DNA of 64,000 bases from AWTP1-13 sp963827545 (GTDB lineage: Bacteria; Pseudomonadota; Alphaproteobacteria; Rhizobiales; Hyphomicrobiaceae), in contig CAWHBI010000010.1 in NCBI GenBank assembly GCA_963827545.1, positions 30,911-94,910 on the forward strand, written 5' to 3'. The notes beneath the pieces were generated by a model, which was given only the letters and a program-made list of their open reading frames with translations, searched no databases and was not told where the DNA came from. Positions 1 to 8,763 of the stretch are shown here, one piece after another (the stretch's first letter is position 1; each line of letters starts with the position of its first letter). The translations under genes were made by a program, and so were the position numbers.

Positions 1-1399
1 GGCCCTCGATCTCGCGGCCTTCATCGGCATGGATGTCAGGCAGCTGATCGAGGCAGGCGTCCCACAGCTTGTCGATGTGCAGGGCGGCCTCGCGCGGCGG
101 CAGGGCTTGCAGCGTGCCGTCTGGGTGCTCGGTGACGATGCCCTCCTGCTTTAACCGGTGGAGCGCATCCTCCACGTCGAAGTCCACGTGGATGCCGAAG
201 GTCTGTGACAGGTACCGCTCGATCGCCTCGTCGATCGCCTCGAGGTCGCGAACGTTGACCCGCTCCTTGGCGAGCACGCTGTAGAGCAGCATCTCCTCCT
301 TGATGTCCTCTTCAGCCGCGCGATCGGCGAGCAGGGTCATCACGCCCCGGTTGTCGGCCATGGAATGGAAGTAGAGATTGCGCGCCATCACCACCATGTA
401 GCGGTTGCGCTGGTTGATGAAGTTGCTGGCCTGGCGCAATGCCACGCCGCCGAGACCCGCCAACGCCATCACCAGCGTGTAGGGATTGCTCGCGATCGCG
501 ATCTTGCTCGCGGTGCCCACGACGCCCACGCCAAAGCCGCTGCCGGCCGTCACCCCGAACTTGATCTTGTCGAACAGACGGAACTTCACCTTGGTGTTGG
601 GGAAGATCATCTCCACGTCGCTGCGCGGCATGTTCTTGAAGAGCTTGATGTAGACGAAGTCGCTGCTCACCGTGTCCGGCAGCAGCCGGCGCAGGCGGCG
701 CACGATGCTTTCGGCCTCCTCGTGGTCCACCTTCTTCTCTTTCATCACCTCCTGCACGCGCTGCTCGAACGGCTTCAGCTTGAACAGGATGCACAGGCGC
801 TGGAACACCGGCACCTTGACCTCTTTCCAGCCCATGTAGGCTTTCCTGATATCGCGGTGCCGCTCCGTGACGGTGGTCGCCCCGCGATAGAAGATGAGGA
901 TCTCCTCGAACGCGTGGATGTCTACCTGCAGGTCGAGCCCGTAGTGGGATTCCTTGGTCAGGATGATGTGAAAGCTCGCCGGATCGACGCGCGTGAAATT
1001 TGCCTGCTCGAGCAGCTCCGACATCTGCGCGACCAGCCGCTTGCGCATGACGAGCCGCTCGTTCGCGCTGAACGTGCGCGTCTGCAAGAGGTCGGTGTCC
1101 GGGCTGAAGGGCTCGTAGGTCTGCTCGAGGTCGAGGAGCTTCACGCTATAGGAGTGCCGGCGCCAGTAGTCGAGGTAGCGCAGGAAGCGGCGCGCCTCCA
1201 CGCAATCGCCATTGGGCCAGAGGTTGGCCGCCGTCAGGCGGTCGAGCAGCGCGTGGCGCGTGACGGGCAGGAACTTTTCGCGGGTGAGCTGGGCCGCAGC
1301 TTGGGAGTGCGGATCGATCTTCAGGGGCTCGGCTGGCGCACCCGCGGGCTTGCTGCCCACGTCTGCCTCCGCCGTCCTGGAAATATGGGCTACAGCCAT
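1..1399 (-). CDS. DUF3754 (TMEM143-like) membrane protein, 3' end beyond window
   Basis: The frame is open from an ATG at 1399 to the window edge, about 466 codons, so the C-terminus is missing. The start is backed by a GAGGGAG ribosome site about 9 bases upstream. The middle matches my memory of the DUF3754/TMEM143 family: a block beginning LFKNMPRSDVEM, a hydrophobic stretch near residues 275-310, then NRYMVVMARNLYFHSMADN. Its function is unknown; family members are predicted membrane proteins. A long antisense frame across it is a shadow. Family assignment is by recall of conserved blocks, not by search. Confidence 0.75.
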   Translation of the reverse strand, partial: MAVAHISRTAEADVGSKPAGAPAEPLKIDPHSQAAAQLTREKFLPVTRHALLDRLTAANLWPNGDCVEARRFLRYLDYWRRHSYSVKLLDLEQTYEPFSPDTDLLQTRTFSANERLVMRKRLVAQMSELLEQANFTRVDPASFHIILTKESHYGLDLQVDIHAFEEILIFYRGATTVTERHRDIRKAYMGWKEVKVPVFQRLCILFKLKPFEQRVQEVMKEKKVDHEEAESIVRRLRRLLPDTVSSDFVYIKLFKNMPRSDVEMIFPNTKVKFRLFDKIKFGVTAGSGFGVGVVGTASKIAIASNPYTLVMALAGLGGVALRQASNFINQRNRYMVVMARNLYFHSMADNRGVMTLLADRAAEEDIKEEMLLYSVLAKERVNVRDLEAIDEAIERYLSQTFGIHVDFDVEDALHRLKQEGIVTEHPDGTLQALPPREAALHIDKLWDACLDQLPDIHADEGREIEG

Positions 1400-1578
1400 G
1401 ACTGCACGTCTCCCTCTGGCCCGCCTCTTTGCAATAGCTCAGCAGCAGGAGGCACTAATGGCGGCGACACCTTGATGCCAGCCGTGTCGCAAGAAAATCT
1501 CGTTGGCCTCAATAGCTTTCCGGTCTTCCGTCGAGATCGGGACAACAATGTGGCGAGCCGTCCCCGATGCAGCGGCCC

Positions 1579-3948
1579 TCACACCTGTGACGCGCGGGCA
1601 ACAAAGCTGTCGACCACGCGCTTGCGGCCGGCCTTGTCGAAGTCGATGGTGAGCTTATTGCCGTCCACCTCGGCCACCATCCCATAGCCGAATTTCTGGT
1701 GAAACACGCGCTCGCCGGGCTCGTAGCTCGGCGCATGCCCCGTCGACGATGCCACCAGCTCGCCCTCCAGCGTCATTGGTCCCCGTGACTTGGGGCGGCC
1801 TTCGCGGCTCCACTGCTCCTTGGCCCGCTGCCAGCCCGGCGTAGTGTAGCCGCTGGCGAAGCCGGCGGCCGGCTCGTCGAAGCGGCTGCGTCCGTAGGGG
1901 TTGAACCGGCCTGCGCCCCCTCCGCCATAGGGGCTCTTGGCTTCCACCACCTCGACGTGCGCCTCCGGCAGCTCGTCCACGAAGCGCGAGGGCGCCGCCG
2001 CCTGCCACAGGCCGCGGTTGCGCCGATTCTGGGCAAAGCTCACCTTGGCCTTGCGCTTGGCGCGCGTGAGCCCGACGTAGGCCAGCCGCCGCTCTTCCTC
2101 CAAGCCAGCCTGCCCGCTCTCGTCCAGGCTGCGCTGGTGCGGGAACAGCCCTTCCTCCCAGCCCGGCAGGAAGACAACGTCGAACTCCAGGCCCTTGGCC
2201 GCATGCAGCGTCATCAGCGACACGCGATCCTCGCCGTCGGCGGTATCCACATCCATCACCAGCGAGACGTGCTCCAGGAAGCCCTGCAGCGACTCGAACT
2301 CGTGCATGAAACGAATCAGCTCCTTCAGGTTCTCCAGCCGCGCGTGCGCCTGCGGGCTCTTGTCTTGCTGCCACATCTGCGTGTAGCCGGATTCGTCCAG
2401 GATCAGCTCGGCCAGCTCCGTGTGCTTGATGCCCTCGATCTGCCCGCGCCAGCGCTCGAACGCGGCGATCAGGTCCGCCAGCGACTTGCGCGCCTTGCCG
2501 GTCAGCTCCTCAGTCTCGACGATCTCGCGCGCCGCCTGGTAGAGGGCCACCCCGCCGCGCGCCCGCGCCAGCTCGGTGACCCGCCGCACCGCCGTATCGC
2601 CAAGCCCACGCTTTGGCACGTTGATGATGCGCTCGAATTTGAGGTCGTTGGCGGGGTTGAGCGTCACCTCCAGGTAGGCGATGGCATCCTTGATCTCCTG
2701 GCGCTCGTAGAAGCGTGGACCGCCGATGACCCGATAGGGAAGCCCCAGCGTGACGAAGCGGTCTTCGAAGGCTCGCATCTGGAAGGATGCCCGCACCAGG
2801 ATCGCCATCTCGTCGAGGCTCTGGCCTTTCTTGTGCAGGGCCTCGATGTCCTCGCCGATGGTGCGGGCCTCCTCCTCGTCGTCCCATACGCCGGCCACCG
2901 ACACGCGCTCGCCCATGTCGTCGTCGGTGAAGAGCGTCTTGCCGAGGCGGCCCTTGTTGTGGGCGATGAGCCCCGAGGCGGCGCCCAGGATATGCCCGGT
3001 CGAGCGGTAGTTGCGCTCCAGCCGGATAACCGTGGCGCCCGGAAAGTCCGTCTCGAAGCGCAGAATGTTGTCCACCTCCGCGCCGCGCCAGCCGTAGATC
3101 GACTGGTCGTCGTCGCCGACGCAGCACACGTTGGGGGAGCCGGCTGCCAACAGCCGCAGCCACAGGTACTGGGCAACGTTGGTGTCCTGGTACTCATCGA
3201 CCAGCATGTAGCGGAACCGGCTCTGGTAGTCCTCGAGCACGTCCGGGTTCTCGAGGAACAGCCGCAGCACCTCCAGCAGCAGGTCGCCGAAATCGGCGGC
3301 GTTGAGCTCCTTCAGGCGCTTCTGGTAGGCGGCGTACAGCTGTGCGCCCTTGCCCTCGGCAAATCCGAAGGCCTCTCCGCGCGGCACCTTGTCGGGGGTG
3401 AGCCCGCGGTTCTTCCAGCGGTCGATGAGGGCCGCCAGCTGCCGCCCGGGCCAGCGGTCCTTGTCGATGCCCTCGCTTTCGATCACTTGTTTGACAAGCC
3501 GGACCTGATCGTCGGCGTCGAGGATCGTGAAGCCCGACTTGAGGCCCACGAGCTCCGCATGCCGGCGCAAAATCTTGACGCCGATGGCATGGAAGGTGCC
3601 GAGCCACGGCATGCCTTCTACCGCGCCGCCCACCAGCGCGCCGATGCGGTCCTTCATCTCGCGCGCCGCCTTGTTGGTGAAGGTCACGGCAAGGATCTGG
3701 GAGCCGCGGGCGCGGCCAGAGCACAGAACATGGGCAATGCGGGTGGTGAGAACGCGTGTCTTACCAGTCCCGGCGCCGGCCAGAACCAGCACCGGGCCAT
3801 CGAGCGCCTCCACGGCCGCGCGCTGCTCCGGATTGAGATCGGCCATGTAAGGCGCAGCGGGCAGACCAAGTGCGCGTGCCGAAATGGAATTCTTCGGCGC
3901 AACCGAGGTGGCGGCCAGGGCGGGGGACGACTTTCGACTCGCAGGCAT
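1579..3948 (-). CDS. uvrD: ATP-dependent DNA helicase UvrD/PcrA
   Basis: Superfamily 1A 3'-5' DNA helicase of nucleotide excision and mismatch repair, about 789 residues. Visible motifs in order: Walker A AGAGTGKT near residue 57, a TFTNKAAREMK block, Walker B LVDEYQDTN near 245, GDDDQSIYGWRGA, LERNYRST, VSLMTLHAAKGLEF and YVGLTRAKR. The C-terminus ends in a small basic module (GERVFHQKFGYGMV) typical of PcrA/UvrD tails. The ATG at 3948 follows a GTG at 3951. I keep the long start because the stretch before NPEQRAAVEALDG (ISARALGLPAAPY) resembles the extended N-terminus of other alphaproteobacterial UvrD proteins. The next ATG, at 3846, would remove it. Confidence 0.95.
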   Translation of the reverse strand: MPASRKSSPALAATSVAPKNSISARALGLPAAPYMADLNPEQRAAVEALDGPVLVLAGAGTGKTRVLTTRIAHVLCSGRARGSQILAVTFTNKAAREMKDRIGALVGGAVEGMPWLGTFHAIGVKILRRHAELVGLKSGFTILDADDQVRLVKQVIESEGIDKDRWPGRQLAALIDRWKNRGLTPDKVPRGEAFGFAEGKGAQLYAAYQKRLKELNAADFGDLLLEVLRLFLENPDVLEDYQSRFRYMLVDEYQDTNVAQYLWLRLLAAGSPNVCCVGDDDQSIYGWRGAEVDNILRFETDFPGATVIRLERNYRSTGHILGAASGLIAHNKGRLGKTLFTDDDMGERVSVAGVWDDEEEARTIGEDIEALHKKGQSLDEMAILVRASFQMRAFEDRFVTLGLPYRVIGGPRFYERQEIKDAIAYLEVTLNPANDLKFERIINVPKRGLGDTAVRRVTELARARGGVALYQAAREIVETEELTGKARKSLADLIAAFERWRGQIEGIKHTELAELILDESGYTQMWQQDKSPQAHARLENLKELIRFMHEFESLQGFLEHVSLVMDVDTADGEDRVSLMTLHAAKGLEFDVVFLPGWEEGLFPHQRSLDESGQAGLEEERRLAYVGLTRAKRKAKVSFAQNRRNRGLWQAAAPSRFVDELPEAHVEVVEAKSPYGGGGAGRFNPYGRSRFDEPAAGFASGYTTPGWQRAKEQWSREGRPKSRGPMTLEGELVASSTGHAPSYEPGERVFHQKFGYGMVAEVDGNKLTIDFDKAGRKRVVDSFVARASQV

Positions 3949-4240
3949 CACTGCCCACTATAACACTGGAAACCGGCCCGCAATCTGGCCAGCCGCGCTT
4001 CCCACAAGCCCCGAATTGACCGCGGGGCCGCCCCATTCCTGGTCCAGACTTGCGCGCAACTGTGTGATAATCCTAAACAAGAGCACGGTAGCGGCATCGA
4101 GGTGAGGTCGGCGTTAGCCCCTCGATGACGCTCGAAGGGACCGTTTCAATGCGTTGCTGCGGCAGACGAGGGGCGGGGACCCGTCGCGGGTCGGCGGGAC
4201 CATTGCATCCGGCAGTACCCCTGGTCGCGGGGGTGCGCGC

Positions 4241-7200
4241 ATGAACAACCTGCTCATCGCCATTGCCGTCTTCATCATCACCGTCGTCGGCGCGCTGTTC
4301 GCGATCCCCTACTTCGTCGACTGGAACAGCTACCGCAGCGTGTTCGAGGAAGAAGCCTCGCGCGTGGTGGGCCGCGAGGTGCAGGTCGATGGCGACGTGA
4401 CCCTGCATCTGCTGCCGATCCCCTCTTTCCGCCTGGAGAAGGTGCGCATCGCCGATGTTTCGGGCACCCTCACCGAGCCATTCTTCAGGACCGAGAGCCT
4501 CAGCATCAAGCTGTCGATTCCGCCGATGGTCCGCGGCATTGTGGAGGCCAACGAGATCGAGTTCCAGCGCCCGATGCTGCGCCTGGCCCTCGACAAGAAG
4601 GACGGTTGGAACTGGCAGGGCTTCGCGCAGGCGCTCGGCTCCGCCGCCTATATGCCGGCCAATGTCACGCTGACCTCGCTCAAGATCTCGGCCGGTGTGC
4701 TGGCCCTGCACGGCCCAGACGGCGCCGAGCGCATGCGGCTCGAGGGGCTGAACGGCGAGTTGTCGGCACCGGCGCTCGACGGGCCCTACCGCTTCCGCGG
4801 TGTGTTCACTTCCGGGGGCGCGGACCGCGAGATCAGGCTGGCCACCGCCACACCCGAGAACGACGGCTCTGTGCGCCTGCGTGCCTCCCTACGCCTCATG
4901 GACAGCGGTTCGACCTATGTGCTCGACGCCCGCGTAGCCGACCTCATGGGCAAGCCGCGTGTCGAGGGCGACCTGACGGCTCGCCTGCCGATTGCCGGGC
5001 TCCTGCAGCCGCTCCCACGCGGCAGCGTGCAGCCGCAGAAGGCGAGCGCGCTGGAGGACGAACCCAGGCTCGACCGGAGCGATGCGGCCTTCGAGTTGAA
5101 GGCGGCCGTCAAGGCCGATGCCGCAGGTGCGCTGCTCTCGGATCTGGCGCTGACCTTCGAGCAGGAAGGCAGGCCTCAGCTCGTCACAGGCAAAGTGCGC
5201 GCCAGCTGGCGCCAGGCGCTGGCTCTGGACATGAGCCTTTCCTCGCGCTGGCTCGACCTCGACCGCATCGCCGGCGCGGCCGAGGGCGCGGGACCCATCG
5301 AAACCATCGCCAAATTCGCCGGCCGTCTGCGCGGCCTGCTGCCCGGCGAGGGCCGCTCGCGCGCGAGCTTCGCCATCGATCAGGCCCAGCTGGGCAAGGA
5401 GACCATCGGCCCGGTGCGGCTGTCGCTGGCGCGGACCGGAGACAGGCTCGAGGTTGAGGAATTCCGGGTCGGCATTCCGGGCGGCAGCCGTGGCGAGCTG
5501 AAAGGCACGATTTCAGGGCCGCAGGACGCCCTCGCCTTCGACGGCAGCGTGAGCCTGCGTGGGACCAGCGTGGTTCGGTTTGTGGGCTGGGCGACAGGCA
5601 ACGCGGTCCCCATCGACGCCAAGGGAGACGGCGCCTTCGGGCTGCGCGCGCAGCTCAATGTGGGCACTGGTCGCGTGATGGCGAGCGAGCTGATCGGCGA
5701 TCTGTCTGGGACCACTCTGCGCGGTAGCGGACAGTACCGCTGGGAAGGCCGGCCCGAGGTGTCGCTGGCGCTGGAGGGCCCGCAGATCGACGCGCGCGCG
5801 TTCGTTCCGCTCGGCTCCGGCCTGCCCGACATGTTCGAGTTCATCATGCACGGACCAGCCGCAAAGCAGACGGCCGCGCGCGGACCGGGTGCATCGAAGG
5901 CAGGTGCGCGAGGCGGGCAGACCGATGTGGTGCTGCGCATCAACGCCGGGCAGCTCGTCACGGCGGCGCGCACCTATCGCGACCTGCAGGCGGCCATGGA
6001 ACTGAAGGGCGGCCATCTGCGGCAGCTGCTGTTGCGGCTGTCGGGCGACGACGGCTACAGCCTGGAGCTCGAAGGCAGCGTGGACGACGCGGCGTCGCGT
6101 CCCAAGGGAAGCTTGCGCGGCCTCATCGTCGCCGAGACGGTCGCCGGCATCTCTCCTCTCGCTGAGCTGCTCGGCATGCCCGAAGCCTTCCGTCCAACCG
6201 AGGAGCGCGCGCAGGTGATGGTGCCGCTCCGGCTTGCCGGGTCGATGACGTTCGGCAACCGCACTGCCACTTCTGCCGACGTCGTTCTCGACGGCGAAGC
6301 GAACGGAGCCGCCGTCAAGCTCAATGCCCGCTTCGATGGCGGCAACAGTGGCTGGCGCAGCGGCAACGCGGATGTGACTGCCACGGTCGAGTCGAGCGAT
6401 GGTGCAAAAGTAGCCGGGCTGCTGATCGCGGACGCGACGCCGGCGCGAAGTGCCAACAAAGGGGCCGGCCGAATTCTGATCAAGGCGGGCGGCGTTCCAT
6501 CCGAAGGGCTGACGACGCTCGCCACCCTCGAGAGCGGTGAGGTTGGTCTCGCCTTCCGCGGCCAGGTGACCGCCGCGGAATCCGGCACCAAGACCACGGG
6601 CAATCTCGAGATACGCGCCGGCGACGGCACGCGCCTCGCCGCCCTTGCGGGCCTGGCGCCGCCGCTGAGACTGGATGGATTGCCGATCAGCGCAAGGCTC
6701 AAGCTGGCGTTGGGGGAGGGCACGATCGGCATCGACAAGCTCGCCCTGCAGATCGGTGGCAGCAAAGTGGGAGGACAGATCACTTTGTCGCCAGCGGGAG
6801 ATCGGCGCCGCATCGAGGCAAACCTCGATGCCGACGAGGTCACCGTGGCCAAGCTGCTCGGCCCCCTCCTCGACCAGCGGTTTGCAGCGGCGGGTATCGC
6901 CGAGGCCGCCATCTCGGGCCGCCAGAACCCGTGGCCCGACGAGCCCTTCAGTGCCGCGGCGCTGGACGGCTTCGAGGGGCGCATCCGGCTCAATGCCCAG
7001 CGCTTGACCTTTGCCGAGGGCATCGCGCTTGAAGGTGCAAAGCTCGACATCGCGCTCGGCGCCGACAAGGTCGAAGTGAAGGAGATCGCGGGCACCGGCC
7101 TCGGCGGCCAGTTCAAGGCCAGGCTGCAGATCGCGAAGGCTCCTGCCGGCGCGCAAGTGAACGGGAAGTTGAACTTCGGGGTCGCGCTCGAGGCCTTCGC

Positions 7201-7909
7201 GGCCGGCGGGCAGCCGCGTGCCAGCGGCCCCATGAGCGGGTTCGTGGAGTTCGCAGGCCGCGGTATGAGCCCGCGCGCCGTGATGTCGGCGCTGCAGGGT
7301 CAGGGACGCATCGAGTTCGGGGATGCGAAGCTCGCCACCCTGTGGCCGGGCGCCATCTCGGTCGCCGCCGACGCGGCCCTCAAGTCGGAGCCCGACAAGC
7401 TGGCCAGCACCGTGCGGCAGGGTCTCGCTGCCGGCCTGCCGACAGGCGATCTGCCGCTGGGACAGAAGGCTCTCGCGCTCGAGGTTGCCGATGGCCAGGT
7501 GCGCGCCAAGTCGTTCGCCATCGACACGAACGAAGGCCGCGCCACCGGCATCGCAAGCCTGGACCTGAAGGCCCTGACGTTCAATTCGCAGTGGCGGCTC
7601 GAGGCAAGGCCGCCGGGCAGCGGCAAGGCGCTGCCGGCCGTCACCGTCGTCTACCGCGGGCCGGTTGCATCGCTGGGCACCATCGAGCCGCGCATCAACT
7701 CCGGAACCCTCGAGCAGGAGCTCTCCACGCGCAAGATCGAGCGCGATGTGGAGGAGCTGGAGCGCCTGCGCAAGCTCGACGAGCAGCGCCGGCTCATGGA
7801 AGCCGAGCGCCTGCGCCAGCAGTTCGAGCAGCCGCCGCCGGGCCAGCGTCCGCCGCCCGGCGTGCCGATCGCGCCCTCGGGGCGCGAGCTGAGGCCCGCG
7901 CCGGGATAG
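4241..7909 (+). CDS. AsmA family protein
   Basis: Large inner-membrane-anchored protein, about 1222 residues, facing the periplasm. AsmA-like proteins are linked to phospholipid transport to the outer membrane and to envelope assembly. One N-terminal membrane helix (LLIAIAVFIITVVGALFAIP) is followed by the typical FVDWNSYRSVFEEEASRVVG block, then long beta-rich repeats and a C-terminal AsmA-like region. The last 70 residues are a charged helix rich in E, R and L followed by a Pro-rich tail. I chose the ATG at 4241 because the membrane helix begins directly after it; the upstream in-frame start at 4154 would put 29 polar residues before it. The ribosome site is weak. It runs away from uvrD. 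Confidence 0.9.
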   Translation: MNNLLIAIAVFIITVVGALFAIPYFVDWNSYRSVFEEEASRVVGREVQVDGDVTLHLLPIPSFRLEKVRIADVSGTLTEPFFRTESLSIKLSIPPMVRGIVEANEIEFQRPMLRLALDKKDGWNWQGFAQALGSAAYMPANVTLTSLKISAGVLALHGPDGAERMRLEGLNGELSAPALDGPYRFRGVFTSGGADREIRLATATPENDGSVRLRASLRLMDSGSTYVLDARVADLMGKPRVEGDLTARLPIAGLLQPLPRGSVQPQKASALEDEPRLDRSDAAFELKAAVKADAAGALLSDLALTFEQEGRPQLVTGKVRASWRQALALDMSLSSRWLDLDRIAGAAEGAGPIETIAKFAGRLRGLLPGEGRSRASFAIDQAQLGKETIGPVRLSLARTGDRLEVEEFRVGIPGGSRGELKGTISGPQDALAFDGSVSLRGTSVVRFVGWATGNAVPIDAKGDGAFGLRAQLNVGTGRVMASELIGDLSGTTLRGSGQYRWEGRPEVSLALEGPQIDARAFVPLGSGLPDMFEFIMHGPAAKQTAARGPGASKAGARGGQTDVVLRINAGQLVTAARTYRDLQAAMELKGGHLRQLLLRLSGDDGYSLELEGSVDDAASRPKGSLRGLIVAETVAGISPLAELLGMPEAFRPTEERAQVMVPLRLAGSMTFGNRTATSADVVLDGEANGAAVKLNARFDGGNSGWRSGNADVTATVESSDGAKVAGLLIADATPARSANKGAGRILIKAGGVPSEGLTTLATLESGEVGLAFRGQVTAAESGTKTTGNLEIRAGDGTRLAALAGLAPPLRLDGLPISARLKLALGEGTIGIDKLALQIGGSKVGGQITLSPAGDRRRIEANLDADEVTVAKLLGPLLDQRFAAAGIAEAAISGRQNPWPDEPFSAAALDGFEGRIRLNAQRLTFAEGIALEGAKLDIALGADKVEVKEIAGTGLGGQFKARLQIAKAPAGAQVNGKLNFGVALEAFAAGGQPRASGPMSGFVEFAGRGMSPRAVMSALQGQGRIEFGDAKLATLWPGAISVAADAALKSEPDKLASTVRQGLAAGLPTGDLPLGQKALALEVADGQVRAKSFAIDTNEGRATGIASLDLKALTFNSQWRLEARPPGSGKALPAVTVVYRGPVASLGTIEPRINSGTLEQELSTRKIERDVEELERLRKLDEQRRLMEAERLRQQFEQPPPGQRPPPGVPIAPSGRELRPAPG

Positions 7910-7942
7910 CGAGCTTTGCGAGCGCGTTGTCGCAGGTGTTGC

Positions 7943-8215
7943 ATGATCCCTCGGAAGCCATCTCTCGAGAAAGACCTGAGCGATCTAATGACCAAGCTCT
8001 GCATCGAATGGGGGTTTTGCATCCCGCCAAACGACTTTCATCGTATAGCGGCCAGCCAACGCTTGAACGCCGCCCAATTTGCGACCGAAGTGCTTCTGGC
8101 AGAGGGGCTTAATCCAGAGTACGAACTCCAGTGGTTTCGCAATATCAAGCGCCGCTTTATCGAACAGTTCGGGGAATCCGCTTCGGCCAATGACTACCCG
8201 GGGGACGACGGGTGA
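7943..8215 (+). CDS. Small hypothetical protein
   Basis: About 90 residues, not recognised as a named family. The core, from MTKLCIEWGF to FIEQFGESAS, has ordinary protein composition with mixed charged and hydrophobic residues (LNAAQFATEVLLAEGLNPEY) and reads as a real soluble alpha-helical protein. The codon use is less GC-biased than that of the AsmA gene before it. ATG at 7943 has AGGTG about 7 bases upstream; a second ATG at 7988 is equally possible and would give 75 residues. It starts 33 bases after the AsmA stop and may be cotranscribed. Confidence 0.6.
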   Translation: MIPRKPSLEKDLSDLMTKLCIEWGFCIPPNDFHRIAASQRLNAAQFATEVLLAEGLNPEYELQWFRNIKRRFIEQFGESASANDYPGDDG

Positions 8216-8261
8216 GCGGCGCCATCGGGGCATGAATACCCCCGCCTCGCTACTGGCCGCG

Positions 8262-8480
8262 CTAACGCGCGTTGTTGCGGTAGTACGCCAGCAGCCACAC
8301 TCTGACGGCGCTCGACAGGCCACCAGTGCCGCGCTCGGCATCGATGCGGGCGATCAGCCTCGAAACAGGCACCTTCTCCTCGGCGGACACAGCTTTCAGC
8401 GCCTCCCAGAACGGTGCCTCCAGCGATATCGAGGTGCGGTGGCCGCCAATGGTGAAGGAGCGTTTGACGGGCCGGCTCAT
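8262..8480 (-). CDS. Ribbon-helix-helix domain protein (RHH_4 type)
   Basis: A 72-residue protein with the pattern of the RHH_4 family: KRSFTIGGHRTSISLEAPFW, then a helix around WEALKAVSAEEKVPVSRLIARID, then SSAVRVWLLAYYR at the C-terminus. Such proteins are presumed DNA-binding, but their targets are not known. The frame continues upstream to 8609. I prefer the ATG at 8480 because the family begins with a short basic leader before the beta strand. It lies third in a minus-strand set with fumC and the DUF4169 gene, an arrangement I recall as conserved in Rhizobiales. Confidence 0.8.
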   Translation of the reverse strand: MSRPVKRSFTIGGHRTSISLEAPFWEALKAVSAEEKVPVSRLIARIDAERGTGGLSSAVRVWLLAYYRNNAR

Positions 8481-8565
8481 TCTGACGAGTGAACGTCCAG
8501 CGGTTGCCGCCATCCAGCACCTGCGCCCCGCTGATTTGCCGTGCGCACTGCTCTGCCGCAGCCTC

Positions 8566-8763
8566 TCAGTCCTCGCGCTCGGCCCCGCGCTCGTCGCGAC
8601 GAGCGCCATCGAGCCGGCGCCCGTCCAGCGTGCGCTCGGCCGCGCTCTTGGATCGCTGGCTCTTGGGGATGCCGAAGCGCACGCGCTTTTCGTTGGCTCG
8701 CCGCTCGCGCTCGGCCTGCTGCTTCTGTTTGCGGTAGCGGTTCAGGTTGATGAGGTCGCCCAT
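8566..8763 (-). CDS. DUF4169 family protein
   Basis: A 65-residue, highly charged protein beginning MGDLINLNRYRKQKQQAERE and continuing with EKRVRFGIPKSQR and TLDGRRLDG, the hallmark blocks of DUF4169. Its function is unknown. Its ATG (8763-8761 on the minus strand) shares one base with the TGA stop of fumC (TGATG), so translation is probably coupled to fumC. The ribbon-helix-helix gene follows 85 bases later. Confidence 0.85.
   Translation of the reverse strand: MGDLINLNRYRKQKQQAERERRANEKRVRFGIPKSQRSKSAAERTLDGRRLDGARRDERGAERED

Noticed and set aside
365..1687. 440-residue plus-strand frame
   Set aside because: Antisense to the DUF3754 gene. It is rich in His, Leu, Arg and Ala, as typical for the reverse of GC-rich genes.
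1957..3963. 668-residue plus-strand frame
   Set aside because: Lies fully antisense to uvrD, which has all helicase motifs.
5513..7156. 547-residue minus-strand frame
   Set aside because: Antisense shadow of the AsmA-family gene.
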